Shown here: in pieces, positions 51,378-60,517 of the stretch
Numbering within the stretch: position 1 is the stretch's first letter
Layout: every line of letters starts with the position of its first letter
NCBI GenBank assembly: GCA_046498385.1
Contig: JAWOAU010000024.1
Location: forward strand, 1-64,000
Origin: Halarchaeoplasma sp046498385
GTDB taxonomy: Archaea; Thermoplasmatota; Thermoplasmata; Halarchaeoplasmatales; Halarchaeoplasmataceae
Length of the DNA: 64,000 bases
Direction: 5' to 3'
The notes under the pieces: generated by a model
Seen by the model: only the letters and a program-made list of their open reading frames with translations
Database searches by the model: none
What the model was told of the DNA's origin: nothing
Program-made: the position numbers and the translations under genes

Positions 51378-52107
51378 TACGAGAATTGGCCGACGCTGTT
51401 CGAGAAGCTGACAACATAGTCGCACTCACCGGCGCCGGTATGTCGGTTGAGTCCGACATCGCACCCTTTAGAGGTAAAGGGGGACTTTGGGAAAAGTTCG
51501 ACCCAGAGGAGTATGCGCACATTGAATCCTTCAGAATGAATCCATTAAGGAGTTGGGAACTTTTCAAGCTCCAGATCCAGGAGATAGTAGATGCGGAACC
51601 TCATCCGGGCTATCATGCGCTGGTTGAGTTGGAAAGCCACGGCCTTAGGTCTATTATCACTCAGAACATCGACGGTCTCCATTCCAAGGCCGGCTCCCAG
51701 GAGGTCATCGAGCTCCACGGAACCCTTTTCAAACTCCGGTGCGGCGATTGTGGTGGAAAAAGGGATACATCGGATCATCTATCGAGTATAAAAAAAGGCA
51801 AGGTTCCCTGCTGTGAATGCGGTGCATATCTCAGACCGGATGTGGTGATGTTCGGAGAACCGCTGCCAGGTCTGAAATGGAGAGGGCTTTGGAGTTAAGT
51901 GCGGAGTGTGGTCTTATGCTGGTCATAGGTACCTCTGCGTTGGTGTATCCCGCGGCTTCTTTACCACGTATCGCACGACAATCCGGTGCGGTGGTAGCAG
52001 AGATAAATACAACAATGACCTCCCTTACAGGAGACACGGCTAATATTACAGTATACGGTGGTGCCTCGGAGGTGTTTACAGATATACATGAAATGCTGAC
52101 GATGTGA
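51374..52107 (+). pseudogene. Sir2 family NAD-dependent protein deacylase, frameshifted
   Basis: The first 165 codons read as a normal sirtuin: LTGAGMSVESDIAPFRG, TQNIDGLHSKAG, catalytic His in VIELHGTLFKLRC, zinc Cys pairs CGDCGG and CCECGAYLRP, and VVMFGEPLP. The frame then leaves the family and stops at TAA 51896. A second frame, shifted by one base, carries the missing end: SEMERALELSAECGLMLVIGTSALVYPAASLP and AEINTTMTS, to TGA 52107. A single-base deletion near 51865-51880 explains this. It may be a real pseudogene, a sequence error or programmed shifting. Sirtuins remove acyl groups from lysines using NAD; here coupled to fumarase. Confidence 0.85.
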
Positions 52108-52174
52108 GTAGTATCACTTTAACTCCTCATAATATTTAAATACCTCTAATAATCTATGCGCATTAAGGTGAATT

Positions 52175-53911
52175 ATGATGGTAGATAAAGAGAAAATAGT
52201 GTGCTATAGTCTTGTATTGTTATTGGTACTGGCTATGGTTTTGGGAAGCGTTTCCGCAGTTAGACAAACCACACCTAGGGATGGAGCGGAAGAGATACCC
52301 ATAGATGGAAAGATAATAATAGACTTTGAAGATACTATGGACACCGGAACCGTTGAGGTGAGTATTTCTCCGGACCCGATATATCCAGTGCAAAAAGAAT
52401 GGTCGAACAGCGATAGAACTCTGACCTTGAGTCCGACTTCTTCGTTGATAAATGGGCGGGAATATACGATAACCGTGACCGGAGATAATATCACGGGAGA
52501 AAGCATTTCTCACACTTTTTCGTTCGAAACCGAGCCAGCACCGGGCTTGATGGAGACGATAAACGACATGTTCGAAGGTATGTGGACAGGACTTTTGGCC
52601 TTTGTACCGTCGATGATACTGTTCATCCTCATAATATTGATCGGCTACCTGGTATCCAAATTTGCGGGATTCTTGATTTCAAAGATACTTAAAAAATTGG
52701 GCTTCGAGAAAGCAATGCGAAAAATAGGTATAACGAAGCAGATACGAACATTAGGTTTGAAAAACGTATCCACCTTTATAGGGATGCTGGTCTTCTGGTT
52801 TATATTCGTTATATTCCTGCAGATCGGACTTGATTTTGCAGGCATCCATACCCTGACCGCAATAATGACGCCAATCGTACTTTTCATACCACGTGTCATA
52901 ATTGCGGTCATCGTTCTGGTGATCGGCCTGTACGTGGCGGAACTAGTGGTTAAATTCCTCAAGGAATTCATACGTAAAAGCCCCATGTCCAAGGATCTGA
53001 TGAAAGTAGACAAGATGACAGAGAAGGCAGGATTTTCTCTGATGGATATAGTTTACATATTCGTTAAGGCCTTCGTACTGCTGATATTCATCAACGTAGC
53101 CCTTTCGATAATCGCCATCAACGTACTCAACCAGTTTATAAACCCGATACTTTTGGTAATACCTCTTTTAATAGCTGCTATGGCTGTTATCGTGGTGGGC
53201 CTCATCGTGACGGAGTATATAGTTAAGTTCGTCATGAAGATGTTGAAAGAGCTGGATATCGATAGACTTATCGAACCTGTCGAGGATATGGTCGAACGCA
53301 AGGGCATAACTTTGCAGGTCATGAGTTATGTATTGAAGTTATTCATAATGCTCATCTTCGTGCAGATCGCCATAGGTATACTCAATGTGCACGGCATGTT
53401 CAACATGCTTGCGGAGCTGGTAAACACGGTGATACTGTGGATACCCAACCTCCTGGTAGCCCTTTTCATAGGTCTCATCGGTTTTTGGATAGCTACGTGG
53501 GCCCACGAAAAGACTGTGGAATACGGTAAGAAGATGGAACTGCCCATGGTGTCGTTCCTGGCTAAGGGCGTACAGGTACTCATAATATACATCGCCATAG
53601 TCATGGCATTAGCCCAGATCGGCATCGAGGTCCCGATCCTTTACATAGTCTTTGCAATAGCGGTAGGCGCAGTATTCCTGGGACTAGGTATAGGATTCGG
53701 CTATGGATCTAAGGACGTCTTCCTCAATCTGGCTGGTTCCGTACAGTCCGGACAGACCCTCAAGGTGGGAAAGAGGATAAGAGTGGATCAGTACGAAGGT
53801 GTGATATCTTCTATCGGTCGTTATTCCGTAGAACTAAAAACCGAGGGCGGTAGAAAGATCTACATACCCCACTCTAAACTGGCAGGAGCGGTGATAGAGG
53901 AAACCGAGTAA
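52175..53911 (+). CDS. MscS-type mechanosensitive channel with N-terminal Ig-like domain
   Basis: 578 residues. Signal or first helix (VCYSLVLLLVLAMVLGSVSAV), an extracellular Big_5/SbsA-type domain (TTPRDGAEEIPIDGKIIIDFED to GESISHTFSFE, about 30-120), then about ten transmembrane helices. It ends with the MscS pore helix and beta domain (GIGFGYGSKDVFLNLAGSV, VGKRIRVDQYEGVI, YIPHSKLAG). The usual large cytoplasmic vestibule is cut short after the beta domain. Releases solutes under osmotic down-shock, fitting an organism that makes trehalose. Start behind AAGGTG (52165-52170). Confidence 0.85.
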   Translation: MMVDKEKIVCYSLVLLLVLAMVLGSVSAVRQTTPRDGAEEIPIDGKIIIDFEDTMDTGTVEVSISPDPIYPVQKEWSNSDRTLTLSPTSSLINGREYTITVTGDNITGESISHTFSFETEPAPGLMETINDMFEGMWTGLLAFVPSMILFILIILIGYLVSKFAGFLISKILKKLGFEKAMRKIGITKQIRTLGLKNVSTFIGMLVFWFIFVIFLQIGLDFAGIHTLTAIMTPIVLFIPRVIIAVIVLVIGLYVAELVVKFLKEFIRKSPMSKDLMKVDKMTEKAGFSLMDIVYIFVKAFVLLIFINVALSIIAINVLNQFINPILLVIPLLIAAMAVIVVGLIVTEYIVKFVMKMLKELDIDRLIEPVEDMVERKGITLQVMSYVLKLFIMLIFVQIAIGILNVHGMFNMLAELVNTVILWIPNLLVALFIGLIGFWIATWAHEKTVEYGKKMELPMVSFLAKGVQVLIIYIAIVMALAQIGIEVPILYIVFAIAVGAVFLGLGIGFGYGSKDVFLNLAGSVQSGQTLKVGKRIRVDQYEGVISSIGRYSVELKTEGGRKIYIPHSKLAGAVIEETE

Positions 53912-53918
53912 AAAACCC

Positions 53919-53933
53919 CTTTTTTCTTTTTTT
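53919..53933 (+). terminator. Poly-T terminator after the MscS gene
   Basis: CTTTTTTCTTTTTTT begins eight bases after the stop of the channel gene. Confidence 0.6.
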
Positions 53934-54017
53934 GTATACGTATTCTCCATCTACATGACGTTTTCAATACGTCGTTGCTTTGGAAAATGTTTTTACCGTC
54001 CATGCAGATTACCTTTC

Positions 54018-55274
54018 GTGGATTCCAAAACAAAAACACGAAGATTTCTTCACGGCATGTTGAAGTCGTACTATACAAAGACAGACCTAGAACTACCGCC
54101 AAGATTCACACTTAGAGAGTTTGCCTTTATTTACAGAGGGAGCAGGGGGATGCACCGTCCAGTCGCCTTCGTGACCGGTCAGGAGTTCAAAGAATTCATG
54201 GCCGCCAAACTTCCCATACACACATACTATTCCACCGCATATTATTCAAACCCGAGGGCACCCATGAAAAACAAGGAATGGCTGGGGGCGGACTTGATAT
54301 TCGATCTAGATTCAGACCATCTGCCGGGAGGTGAAAACATGTCATACCCTCGGCAGCTCGAGCTGGTTAAAAAAAAGACCAGATTATTACTGGAAGATTT
54401 TTTGATGGACGACTTCGGTTTCCAAGAAAAGCACATAAAATTGGTTTTTTCGGGTAACCGAGGGTACCATATACACGTAAGAAAAAAAGAGGTGTTCTCA
54501 TTACCAAGAAGCGCCCGTAGGGAGATAGTGGATTACATAACCGGAACCGGTATCAGTCTCTCGTCGATCTTCCCGTACGATATGGTCGAGGTATCAAAGT
54601 TCAAAGAATTCAGCAAAACGGAGTATTCGTATAAGTTCCCACCCCGGAAGAAGGGCGGCTGGGGGCGCCGTGCCATAGATCTGATCAAGTACGCCCTTGA
54701 GCGTTGGTCCCACATGTCAAAGGAAGAGTTCGTAGAAGAAGTTGCATACGACTCTAGTAAAAAGACAGGGATAAAAGGTATAGGTGAAAAAACAGCGGTA
54801 GGGCTTTACAACGAGCTTTACGGCCAAGGAAAATGGCGAGATATTATAAAAAAAGAAACCTTAGACGATCTAAGTGAAAGCGGTATGGTCAATCAAAAAT
54901 ACTTTTTGAAAATATTTGAACAGGTGATAAGGGACCATGGTATAAACCAGCTGTCCCTTAAATTCGTAGGCGCTACCGATGAACCGGTAACGGGAGATAC
55001 TAAAAGGTTGATCCGTTTACCGACATCCATACACGGCGGCTCCTTTTTGGTGGTCAAACCCATAGACATAGCCAAGTTTGACGATTTCGAGCCCCTGAAG
55101 GACGCGTTTATCGAGATTTCCGGAGATAAAAATTATGACATAAGATTGGAGGATCTACCGAATGAGGAATACGTGGTATTGAAGGGAAAAACATACGAGT
55201 TCGAAAAAAACATGAATGTGCCGGAATGCCTAGTTCCGTTTTTTGTTACCAAATATCAAGCGAAAGTCCTATAA
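54018..55274 (+). CDS. priS: DNA primase small (catalytic) subunit
   Basis: 418 residues. The PriS block FTLREFAFIYRGSRGMHRP at the N-terminus, catalytic Asp pair in GADLIFDLDSDHLPG (about 90-104), the KLVFSGNRGYHIHV motif (about 142-155) and SKFKEF with RLPTSIHGGSFLVVKPI are all conserved. Makes RNA or DNA primers with PriL in archaeal replication. I start at GTG 54018 because DSKTKTRRFLHGMLKSYY matches the usual N-terminal helix; ATG 54057 would shorten it and an open frame back to 53955 adds unrelated Cys-rich residues. PriL is not in the window. Confidence 0.88.
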   Translation: MDSKTKTRRFLHGMLKSYYTKTDLELPPRFTLREFAFIYRGSRGMHRPVAFVTGQEFKEFMAAKLPIHTYYSTAYYSNPRAPMKNKEWLGADLIFDLDSDHLPGGENMSYPRQLELVKKKTRLLLEDFLMDDFGFQEKHIKLVFSGNRGYHIHVRKKEVFSLPRSARREIVDYITGTGISLSSIFPYDMVEVSKFKEFSKTEYSYKFPPRKKGGWGRRAIDLIKYALERWSHMSKEEFVEEVAYDSSKKTGIKGIGEKTAVGLYNELYGQGKWRDIIKKETLDDLSESGMVNQKYFLKIFEQVIRDHGINQLSLKFVGATDEPVTGDTKRLIRLPTSIHGGSFLVVKPIDIAKFDDFEPLKDAFIEISGDKNYDIRLEDLPNEEYVVLKGKTYEFEKNMNVPECLVPFFVTKYQAKVL

Positions 55275-55321
55275 ATACGTTAACCTATTGGGTATAAGAT
55301 AAAACAAATTTGGTGAACAAA

Positions 55322-56140
55322 ATGGATAAAAAATCAAAGGACTATGATAAATTAGAGGGGACCTATCAGATAATACGTTTGAAGCGGCTGGAAAAAATGG
55401 CTTTTATCCCCCAGATCATAGGCATAATAGTAGTTTTTGCATTTTTTACATACCTTGGCGGTGCTCAGCTGGTACCGTTTTACTTGCCCATATACCTCCC
55501 CCTTCTGGTAATATCCATATGGATACTAGTATTGTCCGTAGAATTCTTTGTTTTCAGGCTGATGGAGATAAGGTTCAGAAAAAGCGAAAGTGCCAAGTTC
55601 CTCATGGCTTCAAGATCCATGAAAGGAGCTTACTCTGCCTTGGTGGTGTTTGGGATAATTTGTCTTCTGCTTTTTACACCTTTCTTAACCCAGCAGATAG
55701 AGAACTATGCGGATATGGAAGGTGAAATCACTTTAACCGGCAGTGAGGATATCTATTTTACATCCCAGGGGCGCTTAGATTTTATAATGGCAGAGCATAT
55801 AACCGTTGAAGTTCTAGAGGGAGACGGTACGGTGGACGTAGCAATTTTGCATAAAGAGGAAGAAAGAAAATTGAATCGATATAGCTGGGATCCGCAAACG
55901 GCTTCTTTAGACGAAACCTTCGAATATGAGATGGAACAACTGCCTTTCGATGAATATCTGCTCCGGATGGAGACCGACGAGCCCGTGACTGTCAGATATA
56001 CCATAAGCCAGTATATACCTGACAGCAGGACGTATCCCTTCGCTTTAATTTCTTTAGGCTTCTTTATCGCATACGCAGTATTCGTCGGTTTGATGTATCC
56101 AATAAAAAAGAAACACGCCGACAAGGCCATCTATCGGTAA
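55322..56140 (+). CDS. Membrane protein of unknown function with extracytoplasmic beta domain
   Basis: 272 residues. Four transmembrane helices: two near residues 25-80, one near 110-130, and the last near 245-265. A beta-rich extracytoplasmic region lies between the third and fourth (about 135-235, EGEITLTGSEDIYFTSQGRLDF, HITVEVLEGDGTVDVAIL). The C-terminal tail is basic. I do not recognise the family. ATG 55322 follows GGTGA with good spacing; TATAAATA is at about 55271-55278. Its 3' end overlaps the convergent radical SAM gene by ten bases. Confidence 0.75.
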   Translation: MDKKSKDYDKLEGTYQIIRLKRLEKMAFIPQIIGIIVVFAFFTYLGGAQLVPFYLPIYLPLLVISIWILVLSVEFFVFRLMEIRFRKSESAKFLMASRSMKGAYSALVVFGIICLLLFTPFLTQQIENYADMEGEITLTGSEDIYFTSQGRLDFIMAEHITVEVLEGDGTVDVAILHKEEERKLNRYSWDPQTASLDETFEYEMEQLPFDEYLLRMETDEPVTVRYTISQYIPDSRTYPFALISLGFFIAYAVFVGLMYPIKKKHADKAIYR

Positions 56141-56961
56141 GCGGCACAGCAAGAATAGATCAGTCGGACGGGATATTTCTCCTCTGCCCACTTTAAAGTA
56201 TCCCTTGCAGGGATAACTATACCGGAGGCCCCCTTTTCCAATGCTTTCTTTTCCAAAGATACCCGTCCTCTCTCCCGCATACAGCCCAAATATATTCTCG
56301 CATCGGTGGTATCCCGGGCGTACTTTAAGACCCTGATAAAATCGTCTTGGGAAACACTTTTTCCGATGTAGGAGGGGATCAGAGAATTCAATATCAACAA
56401 TTTTGTATCGGAAACAATATCCACGGCACGAAATTCACCCTTGATCTTTCCGCCGTTCAACCCTACAGTTACATGCGGAACAACGTTGAGATGTGCATCC
56501 CTCAATATATTGTAGCTGTTCTCATAATCCTCCAGAGGTATATCGAGGCCGTACACCTCTCTTATGGTTTCCTGAGAACCCACCATGTCCAGAGAGATCA
56601 CCTGAGGAGACGCCTGTTTCAAACCTCCTACCGTCCCCGGATCCACTATACCGGTATGCAGGTTGACCGTCAATGAGGTCTCACGGCGTATTTTTTTTAT
56701 TACCTCCATATGCGAATCCAAAGGTACCCTCCCCTTTTCGTCCGATCCCCCGCTCAATAAGAAACCCGATGCTCCGTCGTGGAACAGTTTCAACGCCAGC
56801 CGATACAACCTGTCCGGGTCGCTAACATCCTTCATGCCCCTGAGATAATGGCCCCTGCAGTGGGCGCAGTTCAGCATACACTTGTGTCCGGTGACCGATA
56901 GGGCTGGAAACTGCTTACCGGGATAGTAGAACTCCATGTTTACGTATAGGGTTATACCCAT
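56131..56961 (-). CDS. Radical SAM protein (biotin/lipoyl synthase-like, COG1856-type)
   Basis: 276 residues. The [4Fe-4S]-SAM motif is KCMLNCAHCRG (C-x3-C-x2-C, about 28-36), followed by FLLSGGSDEKGRVPL, LTVNLHTGIV, VISLDMVGSQETIREVYGL and PHVTVGLNGGKI. This pattern recalls archaeal proteins described as biotin synthase homologues, of which some are lipoyl synthase components (LipS type). Auxiliary Cys residues are present (LGCMRER, YSCCAAYR at the end) and could hold a second cluster. The reaction is therefore open. Divergent from moxR with only two bases between starts, the shared TATA region being inside both leaders. Confidence 0.72.
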   Translation of the reverse strand: MGITLYVNMEFYYPGKQFPALSVTGHKCMLNCAHCRGHYLRGMKDVSDPDRLYRLALKLFHDGASGFLLSGGSDEKGRVPLDSHMEVIKKIRRETSLTVNLHTGIVDPGTVGGLKQASPQVISLDMVGSQETIREVYGLDIPLEDYENSYNILRDAHLNVVPHVTVGLNGGKIKGEFRAVDIVSDTKLLILNSLIPSYIGKSVSQDDFIRVLKYARDTTDARIYLGCMRERGRVSLEKKALEKGASGIVIPARDTLKWAEEKYPVRLIYSCCAAYR

Positions 56962-57026
56962 TTATGATTGTCGGAATCAAAAATATATTATACCGACCCT
57001 TTAATCATCGAGATGTAATCAAACTT

Positions 57027-57032
57027 GGAGGT
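57027..57032 (+). promoter_or_regulatory. Strong ribosome-binding site fixing a TTG start of moxR
   Basis: GGAGGT six bases before TTG 57039; an ATG 25 codons upstream lacks any such site. Confidence 0.6.
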
Positions 57033-57038
57033 ATCCAC

Positions 57039-57995
57039 TTGGATGTAACAAACGTATCACGGATAAGCAAAAAAATAATCAACGAAGTCGGTCAGACTAT
57101 AGTGGGAAAAAGAAACGTTATGCAAAAAACCCTGATAGGAATACTTGCCAGTGGAAATTTGCTGTTTGAAGATTTTCCAGGACTGGCAAAGACCATGATG
57201 GCGAACTGTTTTGCAGACGCATTGGGCTGTGACTTTAAACGTATACAGTTCACACCCGACCTTCTGCCGGCGGATATAACCGGTTCGTTTATTTATGATC
57301 GTAATACCGGGGACTTCAAGATGCGAAAAGGCCCTATATTTACAAATATACTTCTGGCTGATGAGATAAACAGGGCCCCTCCCAAGACCCAAGCGGCCCT
57401 TTTGGAGGCTATGCAAGAGAGGCAGACTACCATCGAAGGCGAGACACACCATATGAAACCTCCCTTCATAGTCCTGGCAACCCAGAATCCCATAGAATAT
57501 GAAGGCACTTATCCGCTCCCGGAGGCACAGGTAGATCGTTTCCTGATGAGGTTAGAAGTGGGATATCCGTCGGAAACTGAGGAAGTTGATATATTGAGCA
57601 GGAGAAAGGAAAGAAAGACCGACCAGGTCTCCACCAAAAATATCATCGATGCGGAGGATCTCATAGCCATGCAAAATGCTGTTGAAACAGTTCATCTCGA
57701 CGACGACATAAAGAAGTACATAGTTCAGATAGTACACCTCACACGGAAACACAGCCAGATTCAGGTGGGGTCCAGTCCCAGAGGCAGCCTTGCCTTGATG
57801 AAACTATCTATGGCAAATGCAGCAATCCGTGGAAGGGACTTCGTGGTTCCCGACGACGTCAAGTATATCGCCAAAGAAGCCTTGGCCCACCGATTGGTGC
57901 TGAAACCCGGGCCAGCTATCAAAGGAGTAAAAACAAAGGCTATAATCGATGAGATATTGAAAGAGGTGCCCGTACCTAAGGTCGGTAAAAGATAG
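57039..57995 (+). CDS. MoxR family AAA+ ATPase
   Basis: 318 residues. Degenerate Walker A is LLFEDFPGLAKTMMANCFADA (Gly-Leu-Ala-Lys-Thr), Walker B is NILLADEINRAPPKTQAALLEAMQERQTTIEG, sensor 1 VLATQNPIEYEGTYPLPEAQVDRFLMR and sensor 2 in GSSPRGSLALMKLS. MoxR ATPases act as chaperones that insert cofactors or remodel complexes, usually with a VWA protein and a DUF58 protein. No such partner is in the window; instead RNase P Pop5 and a radical SAM protein follow in the same operon. The start is TTG 57039 rather than ATG 56964. Confidence 0.88.
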   Translation: MDVTNVSRISKKIINEVGQTIVGKRNVMQKTLIGILASGNLLFEDFPGLAKTMMANCFADALGCDFKRIQFTPDLLPADITGSFIYDRNTGDFKMRKGPIFTNILLADEINRAPPKTQAALLEAMQERQTTIEGETHHMKPPFIVLATQNPIEYEGTYPLPEAQVDRFLMRLEVGYPSETEEVDILSRRKERKTDQVSTKNIIDAEDLIAMQNAVETVHLDDDIKKYIVQIVHLTRKHSQIQVGSSPRGSLALMKLSMANAAIRGRDFVVPDDVKYIAKEALAHRLVLKPGPAIKGVKTKAIIDEILKEVPVPKVGKR

Positions 57996-57996
57996 T

Positions 57997-58296
57997 ATGG
58001 CAGTGAGAAATGAAAGGCTACGGTATATCGGCTTTGAATTGGAAGGCAGAAAGATTCCACGCGATGTGATGATATCTGCCATACGCGCTTCCTTCGAATC
58101 GGAGGAGTACGAAAAGATCAAACCTTGGTTGACCGTTTTTGACGATAACAAAGGAATCGTCAGATGCAGGCACAAGGGCAAAGAACGTACTAAGGACATA
58201 TTGAATTCCATGAAGCTGAATGGTGAGAGCGTTAGAACCGTGGTTTCCAGCGGCTCTATCAAAAAGGTAAAGGAAAGGTTGTTCAACGATGTATGA
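57997..58296 (+). CDS. rnp2: Ribonuclease P protein component 2 (Pop5)
   Basis: 99 residues. The RYIGFELEG start, ISAIRASFESEEYEKIKPWLTVFDDNKGIVRCRHKG centre and VRTVVSSGSIKKVKERLF end match archaeal Pop5/Rpp14 proteins. With Rpp30 it supports the RNase P catalytic RNA in tRNA 5'-end maturation. It starts one base after the moxR stop and overlaps the radical SAM gene by eight bases, so the three genes are translated as a unit. Confidence 0.85.
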   Translation: MAVRNERLRYIGFELEGRKIPRDVMISAIRASFESEEYEKIKPWLTVFDDNKGIVRCRHKGKERTKDILNSMKLNGESVRTVVSSGSIKKVKERLFNDV

Positions 58297-59884
58297 TGTT
58301 CTCATCATAGATGGTTACGTTGACGAACCGGCTCTGCTGGGCGTACCCCCCTATATATCACCGGAACCCAGACTCTTAGCCGGTGCGGCGGAAGACCTGG
58401 GTCTGAAGTGGAGATACATAACCATCGATAACGTACGACAGGGGGACATACCGAGTTCAAGCACAGTGCTGGTACACGGGGGAGTTACGGTTCCAGGGAA
58501 CTATCTCGGCGGTAGGCCTATGAGCTTGAAAGAAGCTAACCGCCTTTCAGATCTGCCTGGAGATACATATATCGGGGGGCCCATGGCCCGCTACGGCATG
58601 GTCGAGGGTTTCGACCACGTAGTCGCTAAAGATCTAAGCGCTTATTTTTATGACGGTGTAAAGGGATCGTACAAAGACCGATGGACCACTTTAAAAGAAC
58701 GCGACCGCTGGCTAAAGATGGGAGTTTCCGTTGTAAAAGAACATCCGTGGTTCGACAGACCCTTGATCGCTGAGATGGAAACCTACCGCGGTTGCGTGCG
58801 GTACTTTACCGGCGGCTGCGGTTTTTGCAGCGAACCCGACTACGGTAGGCCGGAGTTCCGAGAGGTCCGGGATATATTGGATGAGATAAGCGGACTCTAC
58901 GGGCAGGGTGTCAGAAATTTTAGACTCGGCGGACAGTCGTGTATACTATGCTACGGTGCGGAGGACATAGGAAAAACGGAAACCCCTGTTCCTTCTCCCG
59001 AAAAAATCGGTGAACTGTTCCAAGGGATCTGGGAAAGATGTCCCGATATACGGGTTCTGCACGTGGATAACGCAAATCCTGCGGTTATCTCACAAAATCC
59101 CGAGGAGGCTCGGGAGGTTATACGTCTTTTAGTCAAGTATACCACTCCGGGTAACGTACTCGCCCTGGGGATGGAATCCGCCGATCCGGAGGTGATCAAA
59201 AAGAACGATCTGAACGCTTCGCCGCAGCAGGTCAGAACCGCAGTAGAGCTGATCAACGAATTGGGAAAAGAGAGAGGTGGTAACGGAATGCCGTACTTGC
59301 TCCCCGGATTGAATTTTATAGGGGGGCTTCCGGGGGAAACCGGGGATACGTATGAGATGAACTTTAACTTTTTAAGGAACATACTAGATGACGGATTACT
59401 TTTAAGAAGAATCAACATCCGTCAGGTATTGCTCGACGGCCGTGAGCGCAGGGTGGAAAACATTGAGGGATACAGATCGTTCAAAAAAAAGGTACGGCAC
59501 GATATCGACCGTCCGATGTTGAAAAAGCTCGTTCCCACGGGGACGATCCTGAGAGATGTATATATGGAGGTTCTCAAGGGGAACACCACCTTTGGGAGGC
59601 AAGTAGGTACCTACCCCATACTTATAGGGATAAAATATCCTTTAACCCTTGACCGATCCTACAATGTGATAGTTACGGAACACGGTTACAGAAGTATCAC
59701 CGCCGTGCATCACCCCTTCGTTGTTCAAGAGGCCGGTTTCAAGCAGCTAGAGGCCCTTCCTGGCATCGGAAAAAAGAGGGCCGCAGCTATATTCAGAAAA
59801 TGCCCTCAAGATCTTCACGAATTAAAAGAGATCGTTAAGGACGACGATGTGGTGGAGGATCTTGAAGATATAATATCATTCTAG
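58289..59884 (+). CDS. Radical SAM protein with C-terminal helix-hairpin-helix (COG1031-type)
   Basis: 531 residues. Radical SAM motif with long spacing: RGCVRYFTGGCGFCSEP (C-x8-C-x2-C, about 169-185). Further blocks: FRLGGQSCILCYGAE, VLHVDNANPAVI and LGMESADPEVIKKND. A TRAM-like strand region and a helix-hairpin-helix LEALPGIGKKRAAAIFRKCP (about 488-507) close the protein. This archaeal family probably modifies a nucleic acid or protein, the HhH suggesting nucleic acid; the reaction is unknown. Coupled by overlap with rnp2, which hints at tRNA work. Confidence 0.82.
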   Translation: MYDVLIIDGYVDEPALLGVPPYISPEPRLLAGAAEDLGLKWRYITIDNVRQGDIPSSSTVLVHGGVTVPGNYLGGRPMSLKEANRLSDLPGDTYIGGPMARYGMVEGFDHVVAKDLSAYFYDGVKGSYKDRWTTLKERDRWLKMGVSVVKEHPWFDRPLIAEMETYRGCVRYFTGGCGFCSEPDYGRPEFREVRDILDEISGLYGQGVRNFRLGGQSCILCYGAEDIGKTETPVPSPEKIGELFQGIWERCPDIRVLHVDNANPAVISQNPEEAREVIRLLVKYTTPGNVLALGMESADPEVIKKNDLNASPQQVRTAVELINELGKERGGNGMPYLLPGLNFIGGLPGETGDTYEMNFNFLRNILDDGLLLRRINIRQVLLDGRERRVENIEGYRSFKKKVRHDIDRPMLKKLVPTGTILRDVYMEVLKGNTTFGRQVGTYPILIGIKYPLTLDRSYNVIVTEHGYRSITAVHHPFVVQEAGFKQLEALPGIGKKRAAAIFRKCPQDLHELKEIVKDDDVVEDLEDIISF

Positions 59885-59888
59885 GCCA

Positions 59889-60410
59889 TCACAGGGGTTC
59901 CAGATTTTCCTTGTATCTTTTTGAGAGTGAACGATATTCCTCTTTTATACGTATCCATCTCTCCTTGAACTCCTCGTTGACCTTTCCCTTGGGTTTGGCC
60001 GGTATACCAACGGATATGGACTCCTCGGGAATTTTTGTACCGTTTACCACGACTGCGCCCTCTGCGATCACGGCCCATGGGCCGACTAAGGAATGGTCCG
60101 CCACTACCGAACCCATACCGATCACGGCCCAGTCCTTTATGTTCGCCCCGTGTATAACGGCGGCGTGGCCGATGGTGACCCAATCACCGATCATGGTTGT
60201 TTCGTCCGGTCTGGCATGTATCACACAATTTTCCTGCACATTGCTGTAATCGCCGATAATTATTGAACCATAATCACCTTTTATACATGCACCGGAACCG
60301 ATAAAAGATTCTTTACCGATGGTCACATCTCCTATGATCTCCGATGATGAGCTCACGTAGGCGCTCTCGTGTATCTTAGGTTTCCTTCCTTCAAAAGCGT
60401 ATATTCCCAT
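59889..60410 (-). CDS. Gamma-class carbonic anhydrase-like hexapeptide protein
   Basis: 173 residues of left-handed beta-helix hexapeptide repeats (SAYVSSSSEIIGDVTIGKES, NVQENCVIHA, IGHAAVIHGA) and a C-terminal amphipathic helix. Zinc-type ligands are His in VIHARPDE and HAAVIHGA, as in YrdA/Cam-like gamma-carbonic anhydrases. Many relatives have little anhydrase activity or serve as acyltransferase-like scaffolds, so activity is not certain. Confidence 0.85.
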   Translation of the reverse strand: MGIYAFEGRKPKIHESAYVSSSSEIIGDVTIGKESFIGSGACIKGDYGSIIIGDYSNVQENCVIHARPDETTMIGDWVTIGHAAVIHGANIKDWAVIGMGSVVADHSLVGPWAVIAEGAVVVNGTKIPEESISVGIPAKPKGKVNEEFKERWIRIKEEYRSLSKRYKENLEPL

Positions 60411-60517
60411 GTTTTAAACACAAGAGAAGGATGTATTTAAGTGTATTTAGGGTGTAGAATGGACACTTTTTATTACTTTTGGGAAAGATAGTTAAAGATG
60501 CTTGTGATACTCGGTAT

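Noticed and set aside
53955..54017. Upstream extension of the primase gene
   Set aside because: The residues are Cys/Arg-rich and unlike PriS; GTG 54018 gives the family N-terminus.
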